Shown here: positions 18,592 to 27,677 of the stretch, in pieces | Numbering within the stretch: the first letter of the stretch is position 1 | How the letters are laid out: each line of letters opens with the position of its first letter | From: Sulfuriferula nivalis | GTDB lineage: Bacteria > Pseudomonadota > Gammaproteobacteria > Burkholderiales > Sulfuriferulaceae | Assembly (NCBI RefSeq): GCF_009937995.1 | Contig: NZ_AP021881.1 | Span: 744,001 to 808,000 of the forward strand | Length of the DNA stretch: 64,000 nucleotides | Direction of reading: 5' to 3' | Notes under the pieces: generated by a model | Seen by the model: only the letters and a program-made list of their open reading frames with translations | Database searches by the model: none | Told to the model about the DNA's origin: nothing | Made by a program: the position numbers and the translations under genes

Positions 18592-19980
18592 TTAAGGGAG
18601 CAGTTTTTCGGGATTAAGCAGGTTGTGTGGGTCAAATTGGTATTTTATTTGACGCATGATGCCTAAGCTGGCCGTATCGATTTCCATGGTGACATAAGGG
18701 CGCTTTTCACTACCTACACCGTGCTCTCCTGTCAGGGTGCCACCTAATGCCAATACTTGGCTAAATAGTTCATGTAGCGCCTGTTTGGCGCGTTGCATTT
18801 GGTCGTTATTGGCAGGGTCGACCATGATGTTGACGTGCAGGTTGCCATTGCCAGCATGGCCGAAGCTGACGATGGGGAGTTGATATGATTGGGCGAGGTG
18901 TTCGATGTGGATGACCAGTTCTGCCAGACGCGATACGGGCACAACGACATCTTCATTGATTTTAAGTGGAGCGATGGTTTTCACTGCATGTGAAAGGGCT
19001 TTACGTGCTGTCCATAATGCAGCAACCGCATTTTTATCACTCGCAATTTGCAAATCGAGCATGCCCGCACCCGTCAAAGCAGTCTGGAGAGCTAGAATTT
19101 GCCGTGGCAAGTCGTCAGCTGCACCATCGGCTTCTACCATGAGCAGGGCGTGGGTGCCTTTGGGTAAGTCGGTTGCAGCCCCTGCAGTCTGGATGGCCTG
19201 GATAGAGAAACTGTCCATGAACTCCAGTGCGCAGGGTATGACGGCCTGATTCATTACTCGGCTGACTGCGCGGCAGGCATCTGAATTGCTGGCATAGCAT
19301 ACCCTTAATGTGGCGCGGGCTTCAGGGATAGGGAGTAGTTTTAATGTGGCTTCGGTAATCAGTGCCAGCGTGCCTTCGGAGCCCACAAGCAAACGGGTGA
19401 GATCGTATCCCATCACGCCTTTGGTGGTGCGGCAGCCGCTGGTGAGGGTGGTGCCTGCGCCAGTGACTGCGCGTAATCCCATGACATAATCACGAGTGAC
19501 CCCATATTTTACAGCGCGTGGTCCAGCGGCATTCATGGCGAGATTGCCGCCGATACGGCTGTATGCTGAACTGCCAGGATCTGGTGGATAGAATAGTCCA
19601 TGTTCACGAGCGATGCGGTCAATTTCTGCAGTCACCACACCTGATTGGACAACGATATAGCGATCTTCAGGGTGGAATTCTAGCACCTGATTCATACATT
19701 CAAAGCTGACAACGATAGAGTTCGGACTCGGTAAAGCGCCACCAACGTTACCTGAACCAGCTCCCCGGGCAATTAGGACTATGCCAAATTCGATGGCAAT
19801 TTGCATGATGGCGACAGTTTCATCATGGCTGTGAGGGAATACCACCGCAAGGGGTAAGCAGTGGCGTGGCGTTTCATCATGGCTGTAAATCTCACAAGTG
19901 CTGTTATCTGTCATAACGCGGTGTTCATCAAGCGCGGCAACGAGCGCAGTAACAGCGAGTGGATTAAGTACAGTAGTCAT
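18592..19980 (-). CDS. FAD-linked oxidase, GlcD / D-lactate dehydrogenase-like
   Basis: 462 residues: an N-terminal PCMH-type FAD-binding domain (about 35-215) and a C-terminal GlcD/LDH cap. Motifs seen are ARGAGSGNVGGALP, SRIGGNLAMNAAGPRAVKYG and LLVGSEGTLALITEATLKL, plus in the cap FGHAGNGNLHVNIM and TGEHGVGSEKRPY. These fit glycolate oxidase subunit D or a D-lactate/2-hydroxyacid dehydrogenase. GlcE and GlcF partners are not adjacent, so it may work alone or with subunits encoded elsewhere. In a RuBisCO-bearing cell a role with glycolate from photorespiration is plausible but unproven. Confidence 0.85.
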   Translation of the reverse strand: MTTVLNPLAVTALVAALDEHRVMTDNSTCEIYSHDETPRHCLPLAVVFPHSHDETVAIMQIAIEFGIVLIARGAGSGNVGGALPSPNSIVVSFECMNQVLEFHPEDRYIVVQSGVVTAEIDRIAREHGLFYPPDPGSSAYSRIGGNLAMNAAGPRAVKYGVTRDYVMGLRAVTGAGTTLTSGCRTTKGVMGYDLTRLLVGSEGTLALITEATLKLLPIPEARATLRVCYASNSDACRAVSRVMNQAVIPCALEFMDSFSIQAIQTAGAATDLPKGTHALLMVEADGAADDLPRQILALQTALTGAGMLDLQIASDKNAVAALWTARKALSHAVKTIAPLKINEDVVVPVSRLAELVIHIEHLAQSYQLPIVSFGHAGNGNLHVNIMVDPANNDQMQRAKQALHELFSQVLALGGTLTGEHGVGSEKRPYVTMEIDTASLGIMRQIKYQFDPHNLLNPEKLLP

Positions 19981-20084
19981 GTTTATGCCTTTGATACATT
20001 TTGTAACGGTTTAGTAATTTTTCGGTATGATAGTTTGGTTATTATGACTACATCCGTATTGGAATACGATTTTAGGAGCATACC

Positions 20085-20420
20085 ATGAACAAAACACTAG
20101 TTTGTATTTTAGGTTTGGCATTAGTTACCCCCGTTTATGCAGCTACGTCTACACAGAACGTCCCTTTGGATAGTATAGGTGGTAAACCTCAGGGAATGAA
20201 CCCAGCTGCTATGCAAGATATGATGATGCAACGTTTTAAACAGTCTGACGTTGATCATAATGGGGCATTAAGTCGTGATGAGGCACAGAACATGCCGATG
20301 TTGGCGCAACATTTTGATGAGCTGGATACCAACCATGATGGGCAAGTGAGTTTGCAAGAAGTCCAGGCAGCGTTTATGCAGCGTATGCAACAGCAATCAG
20401 CAAGTGTGACAAAGAATTAA
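20085..20420 (+). CDS. Exported EF-hand calcium-binding protein
   Basis: 111 residues with a signal peptide (KTLVCILGLALVTPVYA, about 1-19) and two canonical EF-hand loops, DVDHNGALSRDE and DTNHDGQVSLQE, separated by one helix pair. Between signal and EF-hands is a Met-rich stretch. The ATG at 20085 is preceded by AGGAG 6-7 nt upstream. Probably a small periplasmic calcium-binding protein; its partner is unknown. It stands alone between the divergent GlcD-like gene and a terminator. Confidence 0.85.
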   Translation: MNKTLVCILGLALVTPVYAATSTQNVPLDSIGGKPQGMNPAAMQDMMMQRFKQSDVDHNGALSRDEAQNMPMLAQHFDELDTNHDGQVSLQEVQAAFMQRMQQQSASVTKN

Positions 20421-20437
20421 GGCTCACAGTTATCAAT

Positions 20438-20470
20438 AAAAACGGCAGGGTTTAAAACCTGCCGTTTTTT
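20438..20470 (+). terminator. Bidirectional Rho-independent terminator
   Basis: Stem AACGGCAGG (20441-20449) / CCTGCCGTT (20458-20466) with an 8-nt A/T-rich loop, an A-tract before and TTTTTT after. It lies between the convergent EF-hand gene and the gene ending at 20494. Confidence 0.9.
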
Positions 20471-20493
20471 GTCGCTCAAATTAATAAAATAAT

Positions 20494-20880
20494 TTAAGGT
20501 AACATTGCATCTGCAGCTTTGAAATAATCACGTGCATATGCAACTAATTGCTTATCAGATGGGTGATCTACTGTTTCCACCCCGATGATGCTGTTGACCA
20601 GATCATGGTCATGCGTATGTATGTGTTTAATCAACATTAACTTGGCATTTGATGGGCCAACAATGAGGATTTCCTTAGTGCCGCGCAACGCCTCTACAAC
20701 TTCATGATAATAGTGTTGATCTTCAGGTGCATGACCTGAACCTATAGAGCCTCTTTTGTTATGTAAATGATGCGGGGCTTGGGATGGTTTGACGACTGAC
20801 ATCTCAATATCATCGGGATTGATGCTGATGATATGGGCTTCCACGTGGTCTATCCAAACAATTGCATGAGTATGTGACAT
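20494..20880 (-). CDS. eRF1-domain-3-like conserved protein (often annotated translational machinery protein)
   Basis: 128 residues, rich in histidine. The N-terminus HAIVWIDHVEAHI, a middle AALR-type segment (VVEALRGTKEILIVGPSNAKL) and the C-terminal GVETVDHPSDKQLVAYARDYF give the appearance of the release-factor domain-3/baeRF-like fold. From memory this beta- and gammaproteobacterial family is labelled translational machinery protein; no activity is established. A conserved GSGHAPEDQHYYHEV segment lies in the middle. No signal peptide or membrane segment. Monocistronic between terminators. Confidence 0.7.
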   Translation of the reverse strand: MSHTHAIVWIDHVEAHIISINPDDIEMSVVKPSQAPHHLHNKRGSIGSGHAPEDQHYYHEVVEALRGTKEILIVGPSNAKLMLIKHIHTHDHDLVNSIIGVETVDHPSDKQLVAYARDYFKAADAMLP

Positions 20881-20995
20881 AGTATGCTTTCAAAAAAGTT
20901 AACAGGATGTTTATGTCTTTATTATGGGGATGGTAAACCTAAATATCAAGTCTGGCTGGTTAAATATTTGGTGTTGAGAGTGAGTGTGATGTATA

Positions 20996-21029
20996 AGAAA
21001 ACGAGCCTTGCAGATAAACCGCAAAGCCC
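20996..21029 (-). terminator. Probable terminator after bamC
   Basis: On the minus strand a 9-bp stem (arms 21021-21029 and 21003-21011, two G-T wobbles, 9-nt loop) is followed by GTTTTCTTAT. It is placed 14 bp after the bamC stop. Confidence 0.6.
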
Positions 21030-21042
21030 GCTGTACTGAATA

Positions 21043-22185
21043 TTATTTTACTTGTTCAAATAACAGTTTAATAATCTTATTGGCTGTTTCTGGTTGTGCA
21101 GCTTCACCTTTGGCGCTGAGGACTCGTACTGAAGTTGCCGTAGCAGCTGGATTCTCTGCCAGTTCTACCTGGTATTGCTCAGTACTCATCTTATTGCTGC
21201 TCTTCCAGAATGCCAATTTGCTTAAAAAGCCTTTTTTGTTGCCAGTTTCATTGTCAACTTCTGGATCAACATAACGTACAAAATATACGCCTTTTGCACG
21301 ATCACGATCTTCAACAGTGAAGCCAACGCGATCCAGCGCCAGGCCAACACGCTGCCATGCGCGATCAAACGGGTCATTAACCGTCAGTGTGTTATTACCT
21401 TTGGTGTCTTTACCCATTTCAGCGCGTTGCGCCTGGCTGTTATTTGCCATCAAGGCAGCTGCGCGTGCTTTTTCAACACCGAATTTCACCATCAGGCGGC
21501 TCAGCATTTCAGCTTCCAGGCTAGGGTCTGCTGGACGTGGTTGCCAAACTGTATGTTTGCTGTCAGTTCCATCATAAACTTCTATCATGCCGCGATGGCT
21601 GATATAAATTTCTGTTTCTGGCGGATTGCCAGGTGTGCGTTCAATACGGGTGCGGAATTTGTCGCGTTCACCTGTTGAATACAGGCCATCCAGAACTTTA
21701 CCTATGCTGTTACGAATGAAATCTTGTGGAATGTTGGCGCGGTTTTCTGCCCAGACCGTTTCCATAATCCCTGTTGTTGGATTTTCCTGATCAAGAGCAA
21801 GTCCATTTTCTTGCCAGAATTCTTTGATGACTGGCCAGACTTTGTCCGGTGCCTGATCAACTACCAGCCAGCGCTCACTACCTGCGCGCTCTAAACGTAC
21901 TTTTGCTTGCGTAGGTAACACGGTGTTGTCGCTGGCGTTCTTATCACTGCGTTCAGCCGTGTATGCAGAATAAGTAGCTGTACCAGCAGGATTTAGGTCT
22001 GGTACTTTGTAGCGACCGTCAGTGGTTGGCGCAGTTAAATCCGGAGGTACTTCCAGTGTCGGGATTTTGCCTGCAGACTTGTAGTCAATTTTTTTGGTTT
22101 CGAGTATGTCCATGCTGCTGCAACCGCCTAAGCTAATGACGATGCCAGCACAGACAAGCGCTACGGGTAATGATTTGCGTTGCAT
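21043..22185 (-). CDS. bamC: Outer-membrane assembly lipoprotein BamC (NlpB/DapX)
   Basis: 380 residues. The lipoprotein signal peptide ends in the lipobox LGGC (cysteine near residue 22), placing it in the outer membrane. It is followed by the unstructured BamD-binding stretch (DYKSAGKIPTLEVPPDLT, characteristic of BamC) and two helix-grip domains, the first beginning RWLVVDQAPDKVWPVIKEFW and the second near LTVNDPFDRAWQRVGLALD. It forms part of the BAM complex that inserts beta-barrel proteins. It follows dapA by 8 bp; the dapA-bamC order is conserved in proteobacteria. A terminator follows. Confidence 0.95.
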   Translation of the reverse strand: MQRKSLPVALVCAGIVISLGGCSSMDILETKKIDYKSAGKIPTLEVPPDLTAPTTDGRYKVPDLNPAGTATYSAYTAERSDKNASDNTVLPTQAKVRLERAGSERWLVVDQAPDKVWPVIKEFWQENGLALDQENPTTGIMETVWAENRANIPQDFIRNSIGKVLDGLYSTGERDKFRTRIERTPGNPPETEIYISHRGMIEVYDGTDSKHTVWQPRPADPSLEAEMLSRLMVKFGVEKARAAALMANNSQAQRAEMGKDTKGNNTLTVNDPFDRAWQRVGLALDRVGFTVEDRDRAKGVYFVRYVDPEVDNETGNKKGFLSKLAFWKSSNKMSTEQYQVELAENPAATATSVRVLSAKGEAAQPETANKIIKLLFEQVK

Positions 22186-22193
22186 AATAATCC

Positions 22194-23069
22194 TTAAATT
22201 GCGTGGGCGAGGCGCATTGCTACGCGCAGGGTTTCATGATGCTCTGGGGCTAGTTCAGTCAGTGGCAAGCGAATACCATTTGCCATCCGACCCATTTCAG
22301 CCAGCGCCCATTTAACAGGAATGGGATTGGCTTCAACGAATAGTTTACGATGCAAACCAAACAGGCTGTGGTTAATTTCACGACCTTGTTGTAGCTTGCC
22401 TTGAAATGCTGCCACGCATAACTCATGCATTGCGCGGGGGGCGACATTAGCGGTAACAGAGATGACACCATGTCCACCTAGGAGCATAAACGCGTATGCA
22501 CTCGCATCATCACCAGTGTAAATTGCAAAATCAACGGGTGCACGCATAAACAAGTCGGTAGCGCGCTCCATGTTGCCGGTAGCATCTTTGATACCTACGA
22601 TGTTGGGGATTTGAGCCAGTTGTAACACCGTGTCATTGCTGATGTCGCTGACAGTACGCCCTGGAACGTTATAGAGTATCAGTGGTAATTCCACCGCTTC
22701 AGCGATGGTTTTAAAATGTTGATACAAACCTGCTTGTCCAGGTTTGTTGTAATAAGGCGCAACAGACAGACCATAATCAGCACCTGCCGATAGTGCACAT
22801 TGTGTCAGGGTAATGGCTTCTCGAGTCGAATTTGCACCTGTACCAGCAATCACTGGCACGCGTCCGGCTGTTTGATCAACGACGGCCCGGATTAAACTGC
22901 AATGTTCGTCAAAATCTACGGTAGGGGACTCACCCGTAGTACCCACTACGACGATGCCGTCGGTGCCTTCAGCAATATGCCAGTCAACCAGCGCGCGTAA
23001 ACTCGGCAGGTCCAGACTGCCATCAGCGAACATGGGCGTGACTATAGCGACTAAACTACCTGTGAGCAT
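22194..23069 (-). CDS. dapA: 4-hydroxy-tetrahydrodipicolinate synthase
   Basis: First committed step of lysine and diaminopimelate synthesis: pyruvate plus aspartate semialdehyde. 291 residues forming a TIM barrel. [16 protein letters not shown] is the substrate loop, [14 protein letters not shown] and [11 protein letters not shown] hold the catalytic tyrosines and arginine, and [13 protein letters not shown] contains the Schiff-base lysine. Transcribed with bamC and divergent from the GGDEF gene, sharing an 81-bp spacer. No leader peptide or riboswitch was recognised. Confidence 0.98.
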   Translation of the reverse strand: MLTGSLVAIVTPMFADGSLDLPSLRALVDWHIAEGTDGIVVVGTTGESPTVDFDEHCSLIRAVVDQTAGRVPVIAGTGANSTREAITLTQCALSAGADYGLSVAPYYNKPGQAGLYQHFKTIAEAVELPLILYNVPGRTVSDISNDTVLQLAQIPNIVGIKDATGNMERATDLFMRAPVDFAIYTGDDASAYAFMLLGGHGVISVTANVAPRAMHELCVAAFQGKLQQGREINHSLFGLHRKLFVEANPIPVKWALAEMGRMANGIRLPLTELAPEHHETLRVAMRLAHAI

Positions 23070-23150
23070 GTTGTGTACCTAATTCAAACAATAATGATAT
23101 TCTGTGAGTTTACCCGATAACTGATATTGAGAAAACTCAGGAGTGACAGA

Positions 23151-24185
23151 TTGGAACATTTATTAGCTGTAGCACGCAATAATGAACTGAAGCTCAAACG
23201 GTTCGGTGAGTTAGAGCGTTTGCTGATGACGACGCGTGTGTTCTCACAATTAGTGATGATTATGCTGGTTGATTTTCGACGTTACTTCGATTTGGACGAA
23301 GTAAATTTAGTGCTGCTTGACGCTTCGGGTGACTGGCTGAATGCGCTGGGAGTAGTGCAAGCAGCTGACTTGGCCGCATTAGGCTTGACGCTAGTTGATG
23401 GTGAGCATACTTGGTATCAGCGCTATGCCGAGGATTTCAGGCCGTATCTGGGTAAGTATGATGCGGATATACATGCTGACTGTTTTACCAAAACGAGTCT
23501 GGCAAGTATTGCCTTAATCCCGCTGGCGCGCCAGGGAAATTTATATGGTGGTTTGCATCTGGCAAGTCGTGATCCTGATCGTTTTCAGGCAGGCGATGGT
23601 ACTTATTTTCTGGAACGATTGGCCTCATTCTTGCTGATGTGTCTGGAGAATTCACAATATTTTGATAAATTAGAACGTTTTGGCTTAACCGATGCGCTTA
23701 CTCAAGTAAATAATCGACGTTATTTTGATGCGCGATTGAAAGAAGCTGTCAGCCATGCACTGCGTCATCAGCAACCATTGGCGGCAATGATGTTTGATCT
23801 GGATCACTTTAAACAAGTGAATGATCAGCATGGACACCAAGGTGGCGATAGTGTGTTGCAGCAAGCAGCCAAACTGATACAAGATTGTCTGCGCGCAAGT
23901 GATAGTTTTGCGCGTTATGGCGGTGAGGAATTCGTTGCCTTATTGCCAGCAACAGATACTGCTGCATCCGTTGAAATTGCTGAACGTATACGTTCACGTA
24001 TTGCAGAACATGATTTCATTTTGTCTAGCACGGTTACGTTAAAGTTGACGGTTTCCATAGGTGTTGCTGAGACGGAGCTGGATGGCATAGATGAGCTAGC
24101 TGCAGAACAAAACCTCGTACATGAAGCAGATGCAGCGTTGTACCGTGCTAAGCAGCAAGGACGCAACTGTGTGGTAGCGGCATGA
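23151..24185 (+). CDS. DUF484/GAF-like diguanylate cyclase
   Basis: 344 residues. The N-terminal half (about 1-165) resembles the DUF484/GAF-type sensor fold and has no membrane segment, so the protein is cytoplasmic. The C-terminal half is a GGDEF domain: DALTQVNNRRYFD, MFDLDHFKQVNDQHGHQGGD and the active-site GGEEF at about 257-261. An RxxD inhibitory site (RASD) lies five residues upstream, so it should be an active, product-inhibited cyclic di-GMP synthase. I use the TTG at 23151, preceded by AGGAG at 23139-23143; a TTG at 23127 is upstream of that ribosome site. The stop overlaps scpA in an ATGA. Confidence 0.88.
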   Translation: MEHLLAVARNNELKLKRFGELERLLMTTRVFSQLVMIMLVDFRRYFDLDEVNLVLLDASGDWLNALGVVQAADLAALGLTLVDGEHTWYQRYAEDFRPYLGKYDADIHADCFTKTSLASIALIPLARQGNLYGGLHLASRDPDRFQAGDGTYFLERLASFLLMCLENSQYFDKLERFGLTDALTQVNNRRYFDARLKEAVSHALRHQQPLAAMMFDLDHFKQVNDQHGHQGGDSVLQQAAKLIQDCLRASDSFARYGGEEFVALLPATDTAASVEIAERIRSRIAEHDFILSSTVTLKLTVSIGVAETELDGIDELAAEQNLVHEADAALYRAKQQGRNCVVAA

Positions 24186-24979
24186 CAGTAGCAATTAATA
24201 CGGATGTGCTGGCGCGTGTAAATGGCGCTGAGTTAACTGCTTTCCCGGATGATTTGTATATTCCACCTGAAGCATTGGCAGTCTATCTCGGCGCGTTTGA
24301 AGGTCCGCTGGATTTGCTGTTATATCTTATCCGCAAACATCATTTAGACGTACTCGACATTCCTATGGCGCGTTTGACTGCCCAATATATGGAATACGTG
24401 AATTTGATGCGCAAATCACAGCTCGAACTTGCGGCTGAATATTTGCTGATGGCCGCTTTGTTGATAGAGATTAAATCGCGCATGCTACTGCCGCGTCCTG
24501 CTGCAATTGATGACGATGAAGCTGATCTTGATCCGCGTGCGACGCTGGTGCGACGTTTGCTGGAATACGAGCAAATGAAACTGGCTGCGCAGCAAGTCGA
24601 CGCATTGCCACGCATAGGACGAGACTTTGTGGTGGCGCACAGCTGGCAGGAGCAAGTTGTGCGATTGTTGCCGCAAGTAGATAGTAATGATTTGCGTGAT
24701 GCATGGCTGGGGTTGGTCGCACGGGCGGGAACGCGACGTCATCATCAGGTGACGCAGCAAGTGCTGTCAGTTCGTGAAGCAATGGGGCAGATATTGAATA
24801 CGCTGCAAGGTGACTTGTTTATGGAATTCACGAGTTTGTTTGAGCCAGAGTTAGGCGTCTCCCACGTGGTGGTAAAATTTCTGGCGATGCTGGAATTGGC
24901 GCGGGAACATAGGGTTGAGATCACCCAGAATATGGCATTTGCACCTATTTATGTGCGTTTGGCGGGTGCGGATGTATGA
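24182..24979 (+). CDS. scpA: Segregation and condensation protein A
   Basis: Kleisin subunit of the bacterial SMC-type condensin complex. 265 residues. The conserved N-terminal block FEGPLDLLLYLIRKHHLDVLDIPMARLTAQY, the ELAAEYLLMAALLIEIKSRMLLPRP segment and the C-terminal winged-helix region (VVVKFLAMLELAREHRVEI) identify it. Its start overlaps the GGDEF gene by 4 bp and its end overlaps scpB by 4 bp. The partner SMC ATPase is not in the window. Confidence 0.97.
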   Translation: MTVAINTDVLARVNGAELTAFPDDLYIPPEALAVYLGAFEGPLDLLLYLIRKHHLDVLDIPMARLTAQYMEYVNLMRKSQLELAAEYLLMAALLIEIKSRMLLPRPAAIDDDEADLDPRATLVRRLLEYEQMKLAAQQVDALPRIGRDFVVAHSWQEQVVRLLPQVDSNDLRDAWLGLVARAGTRRHHQVTQQVLSVREAMGQILNTLQGDLFMEFTSLFEPELGVSHVVVKFLAMLELAREHRVEITQNMAFAPIYVRLAGADV

Positions 24980-25551
24980 AAATCAATGAATTAAAAAATA
25001 TCCTTGAAGTAATGCTGTTTGCGCATGGCGAACCGTTGACGATTAGTGAAATGCGTACGGCGTTAACAGAGGACTTAAGTGCGGAGCTGATCTATCGGGC
25101 GTTGAATGAATTGCGTGCCGATTGGGAAAATAAGGGATTGGCATTGGTCGTGGTGGCCGATGGCTGGCGATTTCAGACTCGCGCTGAATATCAGACCTAT
25201 CTGCAACGTTTAAGCCCGGAACGCCCACCAAAATATTCACGCGCGGTGATGGAAACGCTGGCGGTGATTGCTTATAAACAGCCAGTCACACGGGGTGATA
25301 TTGAGGAAATCCGTGGTGTTACCGTGAATACGCAAATCATCAAAACGCTGGAGCAGCGTGAATGGATTAAAACCGTAGGGCATCGAGAAGTGCCGGGGCG
25401 TCCCGCGCTGTATGTGACTACACCACAATTCCTGAGTGATTTAAATTTGCGTGCACTGGCAGAGTTGCCGCCATTAGCCGAGCTGGGACAATTAGTCGCA
25501 CCGAATCCTTATACGCTGGACCTGGAATTATCATCAGATGCGGCGGAGTAA
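24976..25551 (+). CDS. scpB: Segregation and condensation protein B
   Basis: 191 residues made of two winged-helix domains that dimerise and bind ScpA. Recognisable are KNILEVMLFAHGEPLTISEM, the AVMETLAVIAYKQPVTRGDIEEIRGV block and QREWIKTVGHREVPGRPALY. Normal length. Translationally coupled to scpA and followed after 38 bp by rluB, a gene order frequent in proteobacteria and Firmicutes. Confidence 0.98.
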   Translation: MKINELKNILEVMLFAHGEPLTISEMRTALTEDLSAELIYRALNELRADWENKGLALVVVADGWRFQTRAEYQTYLQRLSPERPPKYSRAVMETLAVIAYKQPVTRGDIEEIRGVTVNTQIIKTLEQREWIKTVGHREVPGRPALYVTTPQFLSDLNLRALAELPPLAELGQLVAPNPYTLDLELSSDAAE

Positions 25552-25589
25552 CGTATAATTGAGCATTGTTAGTCAGCATCGGAATCACC

Positions 25590-26561
25590 ATGGCCGTATC
25601 TCCTATTCGCCGTCCCAGTAAACCTTCCACTTCACCCAAGCCTGCGCGTCAAACGCAGGAGCCGGATGCGTCAAAAAACCGTCCAGATCGTCCTGCGCGT
25701 ACAGCGCGACCTGCCGCGCCAGTGCGCCCAAAAGTACCTGAACCAGTTGAGTTGGTCGATGAGGAAGAAGTTGCACCAGCCGAAGGTCATAAATTGCAAA
25801 AAATGCTGGCGGCAGCGGGGTTAGGCTCGCGTCGTGAAATGGAAACATGGATAACTGCTGGGCGTGTGTCTGTTAATGGCGTCAATGCCACGCTGGGTGA
25901 CCGTATCATGCCTGGTGACCGTGTGCTGGTAGATAAACGCCCGGTGAAGTTAAACTTTGAAGTTGAATTGCCGCGCATCCTGATATACCACAAACAAGAA
26001 GGTGAAATCGTCAGTCGTGATGATCCGAAAGCACGTAAAACGGTGTTTGATGCGTTACCGCGTGTGCGTAACGGCAAATGGATAGCTATAGGTCGACTGG
26101 ATTTTAATACCGAAGGCTTGCTGATATTTACGACCAGCGGCGAACTTGCCAATCGTTTGATGCATCCCAGCTTTGAAGTTGAGCGTGAATATACTGTCCG
26201 TATCATGGGTGAACTGAGTCAGGAGCAAATGAAGCAGATGACAGCCGGCATAGAGCTGGAAGATGGTATGGCGTATTTTGAACGTATTGCTGAAATGGGT
26301 GGTGAAAGCTCGAATCGCTGGTATCAGGTGATTATCAAGGAAGGGCGTAACCGCGAAGTACGGCGTATGTTTGAAAAAATGGGCATGATGGTGAGCCGCC
26401 TTATCCGTGTGCGTTTTGGTATGGTGAATTTGCCGCCGCGGGTAAAACGTGGCCAAATGTTGGAATTGGAGACGGCGCAGGTCGCGTCTATATTGAACTG
26501 GGTGGCTTTGCCTGTGCCTGAGTTTTTGCCGCAAAACCGTCCGCAGGATAAAAAGAGATAG
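25590..26561 (+). CDS. rluB: 23S rRNA pseudouridine synthase (RluB type)
   Basis: 323 residues from the ATG at 25590. An N-terminal Pro/Lys/Arg-rich unstructured tail of about 55 residues precedes an S4 RNA-binding domain (LQKMLAAAGLGSRREMETWI, then GRVSVNG) and an RsuA/RluB catalytic domain. The domain carries the aspartate in GRLDFNTEGLLIFT and the downstream EGRNREVRRMF motif. It most likely forms Psi2605 in helix 93. The basic tail is longer than in E. coli in proportion, but such extensions are common. A TTG 24 bp upstream is a less likely start. Confidence 0.93.
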   Translation: MAVSPIRRPSKPSTSPKPARQTQEPDASKNRPDRPARTARPAAPVRPKVPEPVELVDEEEVAPAEGHKLQKMLAAAGLGSRREMETWITAGRVSVNGVNATLGDRIMPGDRVLVDKRPVKLNFEVELPRILIYHKQEGEIVSRDDPKARKTVFDALPRVRNGKWIAIGRLDFNTEGLLIFTTSGELANRLMHPSFEVEREYTVRIMGELSQEQMKQMTAGIELEDGMAYFERIAEMGGESSNRWYQVIIKEGRNREVRRMFEKMGMMVSRLIRVRFGMVNLPPRVKRGQMLELETAQVASILNWVALPVPEFLPQNRPQDKKR

Positions 26562-26566
26562 GTGAA

Positions 26567-26974
26567 ATGAAGCTCGAATTTATATTCTTTGAAGCGGTGT
26601 TGCGTGATCGTTTTGTTGATTATCTGTCTGCCTTGAGTCTGACGAGTGAACAGCGTGATGACCATTTTGGCTGGATAGTTGCCGTACCGGAAGATCAGCT
26701 CGATGATACGTTGATGAATAAGCTCGAAGCTTATTACGAAATTTTGCAAGACGAACAAATGCAAATGGTGGAAGCTGCTGAAGGTGGGCTGGAAAAGCAT
26801 GTGGCTGGATTCTGTGTAGATTTACCCGATGGCAATACTACAACGGTATCTATACCGCCTGAACTGGCTACACGCTTATTGGCCAATTTCAGCATAGAAG
26901 AGGTGCATACGATGTTTTCAGCTGTCGCCAAGAGCGCGTTGCAACCCTATAACGGTCCGGTTTGTAAGCTGTAA
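26567..26974 (+). CDS. Conserved hypothetical protein
   Basis: 135 residues, acidic (many Asp and Glu between 45 and 80), no signal peptide, membrane segment or cysteine motif. The N-terminus [19 protein letters not shown] and the central [14 protein letters not shown] look like a compact alpha/beta domain; the last third ([19 protein letters not shown]) appears helical. I do not recognise the family. It starts 5 bp after rluB and ends 2 bp before crcB, so it is cotranscribed, and its codon use looks like its neighbours. Confidence 0.75.
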   Translation: MKLEFIFFEAVLRDRFVDYLSALSLTSEQRDDHFGWIVAVPEDQLDDTLMNKLEAYYEILQDEQMQMVEAAEGGLEKHVAGFCVDLPDGNTTTVSIPPELATRLLANFSIEEVHTMFSAVAKSALQPYNGPVCKL

Positions 26975-26976
26975 TC

Positions 26977-27360
26977 ATGGGCGCCATGACTTTTATTGCA
27001 ATCGGTATTGGAGCGGCTTGTGGTGCATGGCTGCGCTGGGGGCTGGGTTTGTGGCTTAACCCAGTGTTTCCAACTTTGCCTATCGGTACGCTCACAGCAA
27101 ATTTATTGGGTGGTTATTTAATCGGTTTGGCCATTGCTTTTTTTGCACAACAGCCTGGTTTATCGCCTGAATGGCGGTTGTTAATTATCACTGGTTTCCT
27201 TGGTGGACTAACGACTTTCTCAACTTTCTCCGCTGAAATCTTTACCTTGCTAAGTCGGCAGCAGTGGTCTTGGGGTGCATTGTCAGTGATGCTGCATATA
27301 GGGGGCTCAGTGTTAATGACGACATTGGGTGTATGGACTTATAAAGTGTTAAGGGGATGA
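26977..27360 (+). CDS. crcB: Fluoride ion transporter CrcB/Fluc
   Basis: 127 residues with four membrane segments; dual-topology dimer that exports fluoride across the inner membrane. Family hallmarks are [32 protein letters not shown] and [15 protein letters not shown], with the central phenylalanine/threonine region. Two nearby ATGs (26977, 26986) are possible starts. Its end overlaps the DUF190 gene in an ATGA. No fluoride riboswitch was seen; there is no room for one directly upstream. Confidence 0.96.
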   Translation: MGAMTFIAIGIGAACGAWLRWGLGLWLNPVFPTLPIGTLTANLLGGYLIGLAIAFFAQQPGLSPEWRLLIITGFLGGLTTFSTFSAEIFTLLSRQQWSWGALSVMLHIGGSVLMTTLGVWTYKVLRG

Positions 27361-27677
27361 GCATGACACAAGTATGTTTGCGTTTTTATAGCAGTGAAGG
27401 TCGGCAGCATCATGGCAAACTATTACACGTACGCTTGCTGGAAATCGCGCATGAGATGGAAGTGAGTGGTGGTACTGTTACTCGTGCCAGTGCTGGCTTC
27501 GGTCGGCATGGTATGGCTGAAGACAGCTTTTTTGAATTGGGTGGCGAACTGCCAGAGATTATTGAATTTATCGCCAATCAAGCGCAAGTCGATGAGTTAA
27601 TCGCGTGGTGTCGTGAGCAGCAATTAAATCTGTTTTATACCGTCACTCCCGTTATTTCGGGATATACGGGGGAATGA
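27357..27677 (+). CDS. DUF190 family protein (CrcB-associated)
   Basis: 106 residues of the PII-like DUF190 family (small ferredoxin-like fold). The motifs [26 protein letters not shown] and GFGRHG are typical, and the C-terminus is short. The family is repeatedly found next to crcB, so a regulatory or accessory role in fluoride resistance is commonly proposed but not proven. Overlaps crcB by 4 bp and the TauE/SafE gene by 4 bp, so all three are translationally coupled. Confidence 0.9.
   Translation: MSMTQVCLRFYSSEGRQHHGKLLHVRLLEIAHEMEVSGGTVTRASAGFGRHGMAEDSFFELGGELPEIIEFIANQAQVDELIAWCREQQLNLFYTVTPVISGYTGE

Noticed and set aside
26562-26976. Fluoride riboswitch searched for upstream of crcB
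   Set aside because: The space is filled by the preceding gene; no riboswitch-like structure could be drawn.
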